The notes under the pieces are model-generated. The model ran no database searches, was not told the origin of the DNA, and worked only from the letters and a program-made list of their open reading frames with translations. 64,000 nucleotides of DNA, taken from contig CACBBE010000001.1 of the NCBI GenBank assembly GCA_902537395.1, positions 1 through 64,000 on the forward strand, given 5' to 3'. The position numbers were made by a program, and so were the translations under genes. This stretch comes from an uncultured Synechococcaceae cyanobacterium (lineage in GTDB: Bacteria > Cyanobacteriota > Cyanobacteriia > PCC-6307 > Cyanobiaceae). Below, one piece after another: positions 46,791-55,230 of this stretch. Numbering within the stretch: the first letter of the stretch is position 1; each line of letters begins with the position of its first letter.

Positions 46791-49013
46791 TTATGTTAAT
46801 TCTAAATCAATTTGATATTTAAGAATATCGACTTTTATGATCTTTACTTCTATTGCATCTCCAACTTTGTATGATTTTTTAGATTTTCTTCCAATCAATA
46901 AATTTTGCCTTGATCTATATTCATACCAATCATTATTAAGAGTGCTTACATGTACTAAACCTTCTACATTTAGTTCTGATATCTCAACAAAGAAACCATA
47001 TGTTTGCACTGATAATATAAACCCACTATAAGTATTACCTAGTAATTTTTCTGCTTTTCTTACTTTTTTTATATTTATCATATTAGATTTATATTGGTTA
47101 ACTTTGTATTTGTATTCATTAAGTTTATCTATTACAAACTTGTTAAATAATATTTCTAGATTCTTTGAAGTTGATGAATTAAATATATCCCAATTTACTA
47201 GGCCTAATGAATTACTTGCCGATATATTGATTGCATTAATATTATTTTTTTTTGATTTCTTACCATTTATTATCATATTAAAAATACAGTACTGGTTAAT
47301 AAGATTAGTGAAGTCAAATCCAGGAATTGTCCATGGAGAAATAAATAATTTTTCTGATTCCTCAATATCAGGATTTTTAGATATTAACCTTATTTCATTT
47401 TCCTTAAATTCATTTATTAGAAGTTTATGTAAGATTCTTTTTTTATTATCATCGCCACATAATTTAATTATTTGAGTAAATGTCAAATTGCCATTTTCAT
47501 TAAGCTCTATATCATTATCAATAAATTCTGAATATTTGATGATTTCATTTGCATTAACGTAATCTATTCCCTTTGAAAAGTATCCTGCACTCTTTAAGCC
47601 ATATTGATTTGAATGTTTGAACCATATTAAATTAGCTTCATGTAGTATTGATGAAAGATAAGTTTGGCAATCTTCTTTATTTAATGATTCAAAATATCCT
47701 CTTGAATATTCAGCTGGATTGTGAATAAAAAATTCTTCTAGTTCTTCAATTTTATTGAGCGGTGAAGGAATTTCAACCTTACCTTCCAAAAGATGTTTTT
47801 GTCTGAATGAACATGAAATTTCAAGTATTTTATCTAAATCGTCGATATATTCCTTTATAGGTTTTAATACCCGAGAGGTGATTCTTGATTTACTTTTCCT
47901 AGATAAAAGCGCTTCAGTATAATCACTTCCGACAATAAGTGAGCATTTTACTAAAGTGAGATGAAATGACCAATCAATTATTTCATTATCACTATTTAAA
48001 TGCACACAGAGGCTTATTGCTTCATTCTTTTCACCAAATTTAAATTCAGAATCTTTTCTTATGGCTTCACTAAGGTAGTTTTGCCAATCATTTAATAAGG
48101 GCAATGATTCAAAGCCTTTAAATAATATTTCTAGAGATTTTTTACTATTTAGATCTACTCTTTCTGCAAGATTATTTGTATGTATCCATAATTTAGTACT
48201 TTTATTTTTTCCCTGTTCTATTTGAATCATTGGGAGGATTGGCGAATTATTAGAATTCCAACTTTTGAATAAATAAGAGTTTTTATCTGTAAGGTCTATC
48301 CTTTCCCTTTTTTCTATTTTTTTTGACTCAATATGATTTAAAATGTGTGATTTAACGATATTGCTTTTAGATAAAACAAAGTCCGTATCATACTCTTCAT
48401 TATTGTTTAGTTTTAGCTCTTGTATCACATGACCTAGTCCTTCTTCTTGACCTATGGGAAATCTATCAATCTCAACTTTTACTATATTCTTATTTTCTGG
48501 TTTGAAAGTGTATTTTTTATCCTCTTTTGGAAGTTTAATTTTAGAAAGGATCCTATCGTCTATTGGAATTGCATATACATCATTATTTATTATTTCAACT
48601 TTAGAAAGAAGTATTTGATTTGATCTTTCAAGAATACAATCAACTATTCCTTCAGGTGATCTTCTTCTATAACCCTCTTTTATTATCCGTACTAAAACTT
48701 TATCTCCATTCCAGGCATAGTTAAGTAGATTTTCTTTAATGTAAATATCTTCTTTATCTTTTCCCCTTACAGCAAAGCAATAACCTTTGCTACTACATCT
48801 TATTTTGGCGACAAGATGATCACTATCTTTTATGCAGGTATATTCATCATCTTCATTTTTATTAATTATTTCAAGTGTTTCTAGAGCTGTTAAAGCAATA
48901 TCTAATTTATCCTTATCACATTTCTTTGTTATTTTTAATAATCTGCATAATTTTTTATATTCTAACCCTTCTGACTGATTAAGATTATCAATTATTGAAG
49001 ATGATGTGAACAT
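46791..49013 (-). CDS. RNase R/Zam-type protein with degenerate active site
   Basis: A 740-residue protein with the RNase II/R order: N-terminal helical/cold-shock-like part, RNB-like domain (about 230-640), and a C-terminal S1 domain (655-738, SGFILSVQTYGFFVEISELN). In active RNB enzymes the block after RIDL has four catalytic Asp residues (TIDxxDAxDxDDA); here residues 238-265 read DLTDKNSYLFKSWN then SNNSPILPMIQ, with none of them. The HFTSPIRRYADL block is FDFTNLINQYCIFN (567-580), without the arginines. It is probably a Zam-like RNA-binding protein that no longer cuts RNA. Confidence 0.75.
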   Translation of the reverse strand: MFTSSSIIDNLNQSEGLEYKKLCRLLKITKKCDKDKLDIALTALETLEIINKNEDDEYTCIKDSDHLVAKIRCSSKGYCFAVRGKDKEDIYIKENLLNYAWNGDKVLVRIIKEGYRRRSPEGIVDCILERSNQILLSKVEIINNDVYAIPIDDRILSKIKLPKEDKKYTFKPENKNIVKVEIDRFPIGQEEGLGHVIQELKLNNNEEYDTDFVLSKSNIVKSHILNHIESKKIEKRERIDLTDKNSYLFKSWNSNNSPILPMIQIEQGKNKSTKLWIHTNNLAERVDLNSKKSLEILFKGFESLPLLNDWQNYLSEAIRKDSEFKFGEKNEAISLCVHLNSDNEIIDWSFHLTLVKCSLIVGSDYTEALLSRKSKSRITSRVLKPIKEYIDDLDKILEISCSFRQKHLLEGKVEIPSPLNKIEELEEFFIHNPAEYSRGYFESLNKEDCQTYLSSILHEANLIWFKHSNQYGLKSAGYFSKGIDYVNANEIIKYSEFIDNDIELNENGNLTFTQIIKLCGDDNKKRILHKLLINEFKENEIRLISKNPDIEESEKLFISPWTIPGFDFTNLINQYCIFNMIINGKKSKKNNINAINISASNSLGLVNWDIFNSSTSKNLEILFNKFVIDKLNEYKYKVNQYKSNMINIKKVRKAEKLLGNTYSGFILSVQTYGFFVEISELNVEGLVHVSTLNNDWYEYRSRQNLLIGRKSKKSYKVGDAIEVKIIKVDILKYQIDLELT

Positions 49014-49085
49014 GATCTAGATTAAATTATAAATTAATTTAGGGGTATACACTTCATTATTACACCTTATTATCCAAGCTTAAAA

Positions 49086-49397
49086 CTAATTATTTTCTTT
49101 CTCTTCTTTTTCTTCTTTTTCGATAGTGAAAGAATTGATAAAAAGCTTTATACCTATGATAAAAAATGTAATAGAGGCTATTGATTTAAGAACAACTTCG
49201 GGTAAAAAACTAGAAATAGAACCGCCTGTTAAAGCTCCTAGTAAACTTGCAAAAACAAGTGCTGAAGAAGATCCTAGAAAAACTGCTAGTGGTTTATTTG
49301 AAGTGCCGCTTATAGTTAAAGTAGCCAGTTGAGTCTTGTCACCTAATTCAGCTATGAAAACGGTTAGAAAAGTTGATAGTAATAAACTTAAAACCAT
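49086..49397 (-). CDS. GDT1/TMEM165-type Mn/Ca transporter, second half
   Basis: A 103-residue membrane protein with three helices and the family motif IAELGDKTQLATL near the N-terminus, where the acidic residue coordinates the cation. Two such modules make one GDT1/TMEM165 (UPF0016) transporter; in cyanobacteria a fused homologue exports manganese. Its start is 1 bp after the stop of the first half-gene, so both halves are made together and probably dimerise. It ends in a Glu/Lys run. Confidence 0.85.
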   Translation of the reverse strand: MVLSLLLSTFLTVFIAELGDKTQLATLTISGTSNKPLAVFLGSSSALVFASLLGALTGGSISSFLPEVVLKSIASITFFIIGIKLFINSFTIEKEEKEEKENN

Positions 49398-49724
49398 TTA
49401 TAAATAATTTTTGAATGTTTCATAGGCTAAAAATATACTTATCAGTATCATTAAAGTACCAGTTGATAAAGCAAATTTGCTGGGAGATATTTTTTTTGAT
49501 ACCCATTTACCAATAAGAACTCCTACTATGCTAGAGCTTATTAATGCTAGAGAACTTCCAAGAAAAACAATTATTGGCTTGCCCGATTCTGCAGAAAGCA
49601 TCAATGTGGCTATCTGAGTTTTATCGCCAAGTTCAGCAATAAATATAGTTGTAAAAGTTGTTATAAATATGGAAAAAAAACTTTTTTCTAAACTGTTTTC
49701 CTTTTTTTCTAATTTACTATTCAT
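49398..49724 (-). CDS. GDT1/TMEM165-type Mn/Ca transporter, first half
   Basis: A 108-residue membrane protein with IFIAELGDKTQIATLMLSAE and two more helices. It is the sister of the following half-gene; the two share the ELGDKTQ motif and helix pattern but differ elsewhere, as expected from an old split or duplication. The start overlaps the upstream cysteine-cluster gene by 4 bp. Role as a manganese exporter is inferred from family knowledge. Confidence 0.85.
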   Translation of the reverse strand: MNSKLEKKENSLEKSFFSIFITTFTTIFIAELGDKTQIATLMLSAESGKPIIVFLGSSLALISSSIVGVLIGKWVSKKISPSKFALSTGTLMILISIFLAYETFKNYL

Positions 49725-50068
49725 TTTCCTGAAACAGCAATTTTAAAAGTTTTCATCTCTTTACTTTTGTATCCATAATTTGATGAAATATGTTGTTTGC
49801 AGCAATCTATTAAAAATTTGTCACCAGATTTCAAATATCCTTTAAATGTAGTTGAAAATTCATTTACCCGGCAAAAATGTGGTCTAGTTTCATAAATTAA
49901 GCATTTTTTATTTTCTCTGTCTAGGTTTTTACACCAACCGTCTTTAGCAGTCATCGAATTTATCAAAGCTATATCTTCTTTGTTAAGTTTGTCAGCCAAA
50001 TCGCTTCTTTCGTTCAAGTCGAATTTACAACAAGCTCCACAATTTTCTATACATGTCCATGTTTTCAT
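49721..50068 (-). CDS. YkgJ-family cysteine-cluster protein
   Basis: The 115-residue protein has the conserved cysteine pattern: CIENCGACCKFD at the N-terminus, then WCKNLDRENKKCLIYETRPH and FCRVNEF, and a late DCCKQH. Eight to nine cysteines in this spacing are the YkgJ/UPF0153 zinc- or iron-binding signature. The function in bacteria is not settled; the CxxCxxC-type start suggests metal binding. It heads the operon with the split Mn/Ca transporter. Confidence 0.85.
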   Translation of the reverse strand: MKTWTCIENCGACCKFDLNERSDLADKLNKEDIALINSMTAKDGWCKNLDRENKKCLIYETRPHFCRVNEFSTTFKGYLKSGDKFLIDCCKQHISSNYGYKSKEMKTFKIAVSGK

Positions 50069-50150
50069 AATTTAATTCAATCTTGTAACGTATTAGTACA
50101 GTTTCGTCATTTATTTGTAAAAATAGTATCACAAAACATATTCAATAATC

Positions 50151-50228
50151 ATGGCAACACTTATTCCTTTGGCTGTAGTTGCGTTAGCAGGCCCAGCAAT
50201 AATTGCTCTTGTATTTTACCGTAAATAA
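50151..50228 (+). CDS. Tiny membrane peptide resembling Psb30/Ycf12, 25 aa
   Basis: The ATG at 50151 opens a 25-codon frame: ATLIPLAVVALAGPAIIALV then FYRK and a stop. The LAGPAxI...FYRK pattern resembles the C-terminal two-thirds of Psb30 (Ycf12), a photosystem II peptide normally about 33 residues. Here the N-terminus is shorter. The identification is only by this motif; another small thylakoid peptide is possible. It precedes a HAD gene by 12 bp. Confidence 0.5.
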   Translation: MATLIPLAVVALAGPAIIALVFYRK

Positions 50229-50240
50229 AAGAAATTCTTT

Positions 50241-51005
50241 TTGGTGACGTATCTTGAGGGTGTTTATTGGGATTTAGATGGTACCATCGCAAATACTGAA
50301 TTAGAGGCCCATTTACCTGCTTTTAATAATGCTTTTAATGACCTTGGTATTAATTGGAATTGGGACGCTGATGAATATATAAAACTTCTGAAGATAAATG
50401 GGGGCAAAAATAGGATTGCTTATTACGCTAAATTTAATAATGATGATTTCTCAGAAGATTTAATTCTCAAAATTCATAAAATAAAACAGTTTCATTATTT
50501 AGAAATTATAAAAAAAAATTGCGTTAGTTTAAAAACTGGTGTTTTTAGATTAATAAATGAATTACATAAAAAAAAAGTAAGACAATTTATTGTTACTTCA
50601 AGTTCAAGAATTCAAGTCAATCTACTTGTTGAATATCTTTTTAATGGCTTCAACCCTTTTGAGTTCATTATTTCAAGTGAAGACGTTGAATTTAAGAAAC
50701 CAAATCCATTACCATATTTAAAAGCAATCCAATTAAGTGGTATAAGCAAAAATAACTCAATTGTTTTTGAAGATTCAAATCCAGGATTGAAATCTTCCTT
50801 GGCTGCTAACTTGCCTACAATTTTTGTTCTTTCAAATATCCCAATTGTTCTTGAGGAAAATATTAAATTAGATTGTATTTTAGACAGTCTTGGTGATGAA
50901 AAAAATGTGGCAAATGTAATTAAAGGCCCTAAACTAAAAAAATCATATATTGACTATAACTTTTTAAGTGATTATTTAGTGTCTTTTAGTAATGCAAAAA
51001 ACTAA
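50241..51005 (+). CDS. HAD-superfamily phosphatase, CbbY-like
   Basis: The 254-residue hydrolase has the HAD motifs: WDLDGTIANTE (nucleophile Asp and second Asp), TSSSRIQVNLLVEYL (motif II), KKPNPLPYLKAI (motif III Lys) and IVFEDSNPGLKSSLAANLPT (motif IV). The helical cap between motifs I and II makes it a CbbY/GPH/beta-phosphoglucomutase-type enzyme. CbbY removes xylulose 1,5-bisphosphate in Rubisco organisms; this role is inference. Start is TTG (50241) or the adjacent GTG. It overlaps ycf20 by 14 bp. Confidence 0.85.
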   Translation: MVTYLEGVYWDLDGTIANTELEAHLPAFNNAFNDLGINWNWDADEYIKLLKINGGKNRIAYYAKFNNDDFSEDLILKIHKIKQFHYLEIIKKNCVSLKTGVFRLINELHKKKVRQFIVTSSSRIQVNLLVEYLFNGFNPFEFIISSEDVEFKKPNPLPYLKAIQLSGISKNNSIVFEDSNPGLKSSLAANLPTIFVLSNIPIVLEENIKLDCILDSLGDEKNVANVIKGPKLKKSYIDYNFLSDYLVSFSNAKN

Positions 51006-51318
51006 TTTTTCAAGAATTACTTACCAGTTAAATAATTTATTTTTTGGTTTTCTTAGTGATACTTGGAGAACAAAATCTATTGGTCTAATTTCTGTTTTGA
51101 CAGGTTATTTTTTGTTCGCAAATTTTATTACAAAATTTATATCTGAAGGTAAAAATGAGTTGATAATGGTCCCAATAATTATTGTTTTTATTGAAATCAT
51201 TATAAGAATAAAACCTGCAACAAGTTCAAAGTTTTATTATCTATGGACCGTAGTTGATAAATTAAGAATTGGTGCAATTTATGCTGTTATACTTGAAGCC
51301 TTTAAATTAGGGTCTTAA
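50992..51318 (+). CDS. ycf20: Ycf20-family protein (DUF565)
   Basis: The 108-residue protein contains LNNLFFGFLSDTWRTKSIGL, then a hydrophobic stretch and NELIMVPIIIVFIEIIIRI and KFYYLWTVVDKLRIGAIYAV. This is the Ycf20 pattern of cyanobacteria and plastids, linked in plants and algae to photoprotection (non-photochemical quenching). Three hydrophobic helices are likely. Its start lies 14 bp inside the HAD gene, so the pair is translationally coupled. Confidence 0.88.
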   Translation: MQKTNFSRITYQLNNLFFGFLSDTWRTKSIGLISVLTGYFLFANFITKFISEGKNELIMVPIIIVFIEIIIRIKPATSSKFYYLWTVVDKLRIGAIYAVILEAFKLGS

Positions 51319-51321
51319 AAG

Positions 51322-51495
51322 CTATTCTTCTTCTTCTTCTTCTTCAATAGGATAAACAAATCCTTGAGCTTTCCCAGTTAAAACCGATTTACCTAGAGAT
51401 ATAGCTTTTTGAGCTGCTATTGCTGCTTTCCCTTTCCAAACAGCGTGCCTTTGGTTCCTTTTGCTCTTTGATTTTTTCTTCTTTGGTACAGCCAT
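51322..51495 (-). CDS. rpmF: 50S ribosomal protein L32 with a poly-Glu tail
   Basis: The minus-strand frame starts [19 protein letters not shown] and continues [19 protein letters not shown], the standard L32 N-terminus and helix. Most L32 proteins have a zinc ribbon with four cysteines; here none are seen, as expected for the cysteine-free C- form. The last seven codons are GAA (51325-51345), giving a Glu7 tail. It is 3 bp from the convergent ycf20 stop. Confidence 0.95.
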   Translation of the reverse strand: MAVPKKKKSKSKRNQRHAVWKGKAAIAAQKAISLGKSVLTGKAQGFVYPIEEEEEEE

Positions 51496-51590
51496 TCTGT
51501 TTCATTATTTCCTTATAATAATATAACCTTTAAGTGGTTATCTCCAAAACTTTTGAGTATATTTTGTTTATATACGTCAATTTTTTAAAT

Positions 51591-51604
51591 AAGCATATAT
51601 GCTT
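51591..51604. promoter_or_regulatory. 14-bp palindrome upstream of the ftsH-like gene
   Basis: AAGCATATATGCTT is a perfect palindrome ending 22 bp before the GTG start at 51627. It could be a regulator site or part of a promoter. An AT-rich palindrome of this length might also arise by chance in this genome, so confidence is low. Confidence 0.3.
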
Positions 51605-51626
51605 TATTAATCACTTATAAAGATTA

Positions 51627-53381
51627 GTGTTTAGATCAAATTTCTCATATTCAGATTCTAAATCAAGTTATTCTGATCTTCTAGAAGATATAGAGACGGG
51701 GAAAATAGAATCAATATTTTTCTATCCTAGGCAGAGAGAAATTGATGTTCTGTATAAAAATGGCGATAAATTTAAAATACCTATCCTTTACAACGATCAA
51801 CTAATCCTTGAAAAGGCTACTGAAAATAAGGTAGATCTAACTATTAACAATAGTAGAAAAGAAGCCTCAGCAGCTAATTCATTTGCTTCAATAAGTCTTT
51901 TCCTGATTTTCATATTAGCTATATTATTAATATTGAGGAGTACATCAAAATTGGCTTCCAGAGCTTTTGGTTTTACAAAAAATCAAGCTAAATTTGTAAC
52001 AATTGATGATGTAGAAACGAGATTCGATGATGTAGCTGGCGTCCCTGAAGCAGCTGAGGAATTAAAGGAAGTAATAACATTTTTGAAAGAACCAAAGAAA
52101 TTTGAAAATCTTGGAGCAAAAGTTCCTAAGGGAGTTCTTTTAATAGGCCCACCTGGAACAGGTAAAACATTATTAGCTAAGGCAATTGCTGGAGAATCAG
52201 GAGTGCCTTTTCTCTCAATATCGGCTTCAGAGTTTGTAGAACTTTTTGTAGGTGTTGGAGCAAGCCGAGTTAGAGATCTATTCTCTAAAGCTAAGGAAAA
52301 GTCTCCTTGTATAATTTTCATTGATGAAATTGATTCTATTGGTAGGCAAAGAGGGTCCGGGATCGGAGGTGGAAATGATGAAAGAGAACAAACCCTTAAT
52401 CAGCTTCTAACTGAATTAGATGGTTTTGCTGATAATTCTGGGATTATTGTTTTAGCGGCAACAAATAGACCAGATATTTTGGATGCAGCATTATTAAGAC
52501 CAGGTAGATTTGATAGAAAAATTGAAGTAACGCTTCCAGATTTAGATGGAAGAAAAAAAATTCTTTCAGTTCACTCACTTTCTAAACCACTTTCAAGCGA
52601 TGTTGACTTAGGATATTGGGCTTCTAGAACAGTTGGATTTTCCGGAGCAGATCTTGCAAATTTGATGAACGAGAGTGCTATTCACTGTGCAAGAGATAAT
52701 TCTAAATTAATCAGTGATCTTCATATAGAAAATGCTCTTGATAAAATTACCATCGGCCTAAGAAGTTCATTAATAACTTCTCCAAATATGAAAAAAATTA
52801 TTGCTTATAACGAGGTAGGCAGAGCGATTGTATCTGCTGTGAGAAATGGAATTGAATCAGTTGATAAAATTACGATCTTACCTAGATCTGGATATACAGG
52901 AGGATATACAAAAATATGCCCTGACGAAGATGTAATTTCTAGTGGCTTGATTTCAAAAAAATTATTATTTTCAAAAATTGAAATTGCTCTAGCTGGAAGA
53001 GCAGCAGAAACGATAGTTTTTGGTGAACGTGAAATTACACAATGCTCTTCAAACGATATATCTTATGCGACAAATATTGTAAGAGAGATGGTTACAAAAT
53101 ATGGATTTTCAATTATTGGTCCAATTTCAATGGATTCTGATAATAATGAAATGTATCTAGGAGATGGATTATTTAGAAGAAAGCCTCTCATAGCAGAAAA
53201 TACCAGTTCAAGAATAGATAATGAAATTATAAATATTTCTAAAATTTCATTAAATAATTCAATAAAAATATTGAAAAAAAATAGAGAATTACTAGATAAA
53301 TTAGTTGATATACTTTTAAATCAAGAAACTATAGATAAAAAAGTTTTTAAATTAACAACTTCTAAATTGTTGAAAGTTTGA
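51627..53381 (+). CDS. FtsH-like AAA+ protein lacking the zinc-protease motif
   Basis: The 584-residue protein matches FtsH along its length: one membrane helix (residues about 86-104), then the AAA+ core with Walker A GPPGTGKT (174-181), Walker B IIFIDEID (229-236) and the SRH ATNRPDILDAALLRPGRFDR (278-297). The M41 protease motif HExxH is NEVGR (395-399, IIAYNEVGRAIVSAV), so two zinc ligands are gone; the third ligand Asp survives (SSNDISYAT, D477). The first membrane helix of usual FtsH is also missing: an in-frame TAA lies three codons before the GTG start. It is probably an inactive partner of active FtsH subunits (FtsHi-like). Confidence 0.9.
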   Translation: MFRSNFSYSDSKSSYSDLLEDIETGKIESIFFYPRQREIDVLYKNGDKFKIPILYNDQLILEKATENKVDLTINNSRKEASAANSFASISLFLIFILAILLILRSTSKLASRAFGFTKNQAKFVTIDDVETRFDDVAGVPEAAEELKEVITFLKEPKKFENLGAKVPKGVLLIGPPGTGKTLLAKAIAGESGVPFLSISASEFVELFVGVGASRVRDLFSKAKEKSPCIIFIDEIDSIGRQRGSGIGGGNDEREQTLNQLLTELDGFADNSGIIVLAATNRPDILDAALLRPGRFDRKIEVTLPDLDGRKKILSVHSLSKPLSSDVDLGYWASRTVGFSGADLANLMNESAIHCARDNSKLISDLHIENALDKITIGLRSSLITSPNMKKIIAYNEVGRAIVSAVRNGIESVDKITILPRSGYTGGYTKICPDEDVISSGLISKKLLFSKIEIALAGRAAETIVFGEREITQCSSNDISYATNIVREMVTKYGFSIIGPISMDSDNNEMYLGDGLFRRKPLIAENTSSRIDNEIINISKISLNNSIKILKKNRELLDKLVDILLNQETIDKKVFKLTTSKLLKV

Positions 53382-53413
53382 TTTAATTGTTTTAAATTTA
53401 AAAAAAATTTTTC

Positions 53414-54166
53414 TTGATAATTAAAAACAATACAACAAAGTTATTAGTTACACTTACATTTTTACTTATTCTTCCATTTGTACAAAAACAATGGTTTAAT
53501 TTGTATTCACTCAATATTAATGATATTTCCTTTTATTCAATTCTTTACTATTTGAGCGGTGCAATATGTCCATCTCTGGTGTGTTTAAACTCTTTAAAAA
53601 ACTATACATATTATAAATTTAATAAGGATAAAATTCTTAGTTTAAAAATAATTAAAGGAAAAAGATTATTATTCTTAGTAGCAATAAATTTAATATTTCT
53701 CTCTTACTTAATAGCTGATTATATATATATAAATTTTGATCTTATATTTAATTTATTTCTTGAAGGAATTAATGTACCAAAACCGGATATACCTCAGTTA
53801 TGTTTTTTCATATTTTTAATTTCTATTTTATTAATTTTTAAGAAATCTAGGGTTCTGTTAAAAAAAATAATATTAATAAATTTTATTTTGATTTCTCTCT
53901 ATCTTTGGCATCTTCAAATTAATAATATTAGTGTTGATGATCAGTTTTATATTTATAGATATTTTGGTTTAAATGACTTAAATTTAATTAATCTTTTTAT
54001 CCTAGTCGCCATAGAAATTTCGTTTTACACGTGGTCCTTCATATCATATAAAACTAATTTAAGCGATTGGATCGTGCCCAAACCTCAAAAAGGCGATATT
54101 ATCCTATTTTTGAATATAATTATTTTTTATTTTTTTATAATTATTTACTACTTAATACTTACTTAA
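53414..54166 (+). CDS. Hypothetical multi-pass membrane protein, 250 aa
   Basis: A TTG at 53414 opens a 250-residue protein with about seven hydrophobic segments and few charged residues. It has KNYTYYKFNKDKILSLKIIK and, near the end, WIVPKPQKGDIILFLN as the only larger loops. I do not recognise the family. It is 32 bp behind the FtsH-like gene and in the same direction, so it may be its co-transcribed partner or substrate. It converges with the peroxiredoxin gene with 15 bp between. Confidence 0.6.
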   Translation: MIIKNNTTKLLVTLTFLLILPFVQKQWFNLYSLNINDISFYSILYYLSGAICPSLVCLNSLKNYTYYKFNKDKILSLKIIKGKRLLFLVAINLIFLSYLIADYIYINFDLIFNLFLEGINVPKPDIPQLCFFIFLISILLIFKKSRVLLKKIILINFILISLYLWHLQINNISVDDQFYIYRYFGLNDLNLINLFILVAIEISFYTWSFISYKTNLSDWIVPKPQKGDIILFLNIIIFYFFIIIYYLILT

Positions 54167-54181
54167 ATGTTTCTAATCCTT

Positions 54182-54766
54182 CTATAGCGCAGAAAAATAT
54201 TCCTTACTACCTTTGGGGTCCTCTAACATTGTTTTCTCCCCGGGGGTCCAGTTTGCAGGACATACTTCATCGGGGTTTGCCGCAACGTATTGATAACCTT
54301 GAAGAATCCTTAGCGTTTCATCAACATTTCTACCTACAGGAGCCTTGTTAACAGTCGTATGCATAACTACTCCTTCGGGATTGATAAGAAATAAACCTCT
54401 ATCGGCCTCTCCATCATCATTAAGAACATTGTATGCTTGGCAAATTTCTCTTTTTAAGTCAGAAACTAAAGGGTAGTTAATATCTCCTATTCCGCCTTCA
54501 TTTCTTGGGGTTTGTATCCAAGCCAAATGACAGTGTTTGCTATCAACTGATACTCCAAGTATTTCAGTATTAAGAGCTGAGAAATCTTGGTATCTATCAC
54601 TAAATGCAGTAATTTCAGTTGGACATACAAATGTAAAGTCTAGTGGATAAAAGAATAAAACAACCCATTTACCTCTTAGACCTGAAAGTGTAATCTCCTT
54701 AAACTCTTGATCATATACTGCTGTAGCACTAAAGTTTGGTGCTTCTTGGCCAACTCTTAAGCTCAT
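54182..54766 (-). CDS. 2-Cys peroxiredoxin
   Basis: The 194-residue enzyme reduces hydrogen peroxide and alkyl peroxides using thioredoxin. The peroxidatic cysteine is in [16 protein letters not shown] (about residue 53) and the resolving cysteine in [10 protein letters not shown] (about 174), giving the typical 2-Cys layout. The C-terminal GSKEYFSAL tail matches the YF motif of sensitive eukaryotic-type and cyanobacterial enzymes. A promoter-like region precedes it. Confidence 0.96.
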   Translation of the reverse strand: MSLRVGQEAPNFSATAVYDQEFKEITLSGLRGKWVVLFFYPLDFTFVCPTEITAFSDRYQDFSALNTEILGVSVDSKHCHLAWIQTPRNEGGIGDINYPLVSDLKREICQAYNVLNDDGEADRGLFLINPEGVVMHTTVNKAPVGRNVDETLRILQGYQYVAANPDEVCPANWTPGEKTMLEDPKGSKEYFSAL

Positions 54767-54797
54767 GAAAAAATTTGTCCTTTTTTTAATTATGTAT

Positions 54798-54825
54798 GGT
54801 CAGAAAGACCGTAATTAGTATTATA
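54798..54825 (-). promoter_or_regulatory. Possible peroxiredoxin promoter and leader hairpin
   Basis: On the minus strand a TATAAT hexamer (54820-54825) is followed 10 nt later by GGTC-TTTCT-GACC (54798-54810), a small hairpin in the presumed leader, about 32 nt before the ATG. No -35 element is clear. The hairpin could be a protective 5' stem or a regulatory element; this is inference. Confidence 0.35.
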
Positions 54826-54865
54826 ATTTTATAAATAATGAATTAGCAAGTTTTTTTTTAATTCA

Positions 54866-54991
54866 ATGAAATGGCATTACTCCTTTACAAGGAAATTTAC
54901 AATTTTGAATCACAATAAACTTTTAAAAAATCTCAAAAAGGAGTTAATTAAATATCCTATTAACAGGCTTGACGATAGAAATTCGAATTAA
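54866..54991 (+). CDS. Possible small protein, 41 aa
   Basis: An ATG frame of 41 codons encodes a basic helical peptide (KWHYSFTRKFTILNHNKLLK then NLKKELIKYPINRLDDR). It fills the gap between the peroxiredoxin and the islet genes. The composition is protein-like, but the length allows chance. No family recognised. Confidence 0.3.
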   Translation: MKWHYSFTRKFTILNHNKLLKNLKKELIKYPINRLDDRNSN

Positions 54992-55068
54992 AAGAAATTT
55001 TATTTTATTTAAGATTCCTTTAAATTCAACTCTCTATAATTTAAATATTCTTTTTAATATTTTTAATT

Positions 55069-55227
55069 ATGGCTAAATATATTGAAAGACTAAAGGAAAA
55101 AGTTAAAATAAAAAAATTTGATTCTAATCAACCAATTGGAGCCTGGATTTTCGTTGTAATTTTAAATATAGTTGGATTTGCAGGTTATTTCTATTTAAAG
55201 TTAAATCATATACAACTAGGTAGTTAA
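55069..55227 (+). CDS. Small membrane protein, 52 aa
   Basis: The ATG at 55069 gives a basic N-terminus (AKYIERLKEKVKIKKF), a short linker NQPIGAW and one hydrophobic helix (IFVVILNIVGFAGYFYLKL). A tail-anchored or inner-membrane peptide is likely. Family unknown. It converges with the next small gene with 3 bp between the stops. Confidence 0.5.
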   Translation: MAKYIERLKEKVKIKKFDSNQPIGAWIFVVILNIVGFAGYFYLKLNHIQLGS

Positions 55228-55230
55228 AAC

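Noticed and set aside
52795..52850. Sequencing error as the cause of the missing HExxH in the FtsH-like gene
   Set aside because: Several substitutions in two codons would be needed and the frame is intact on both sides; a true change is more likely.
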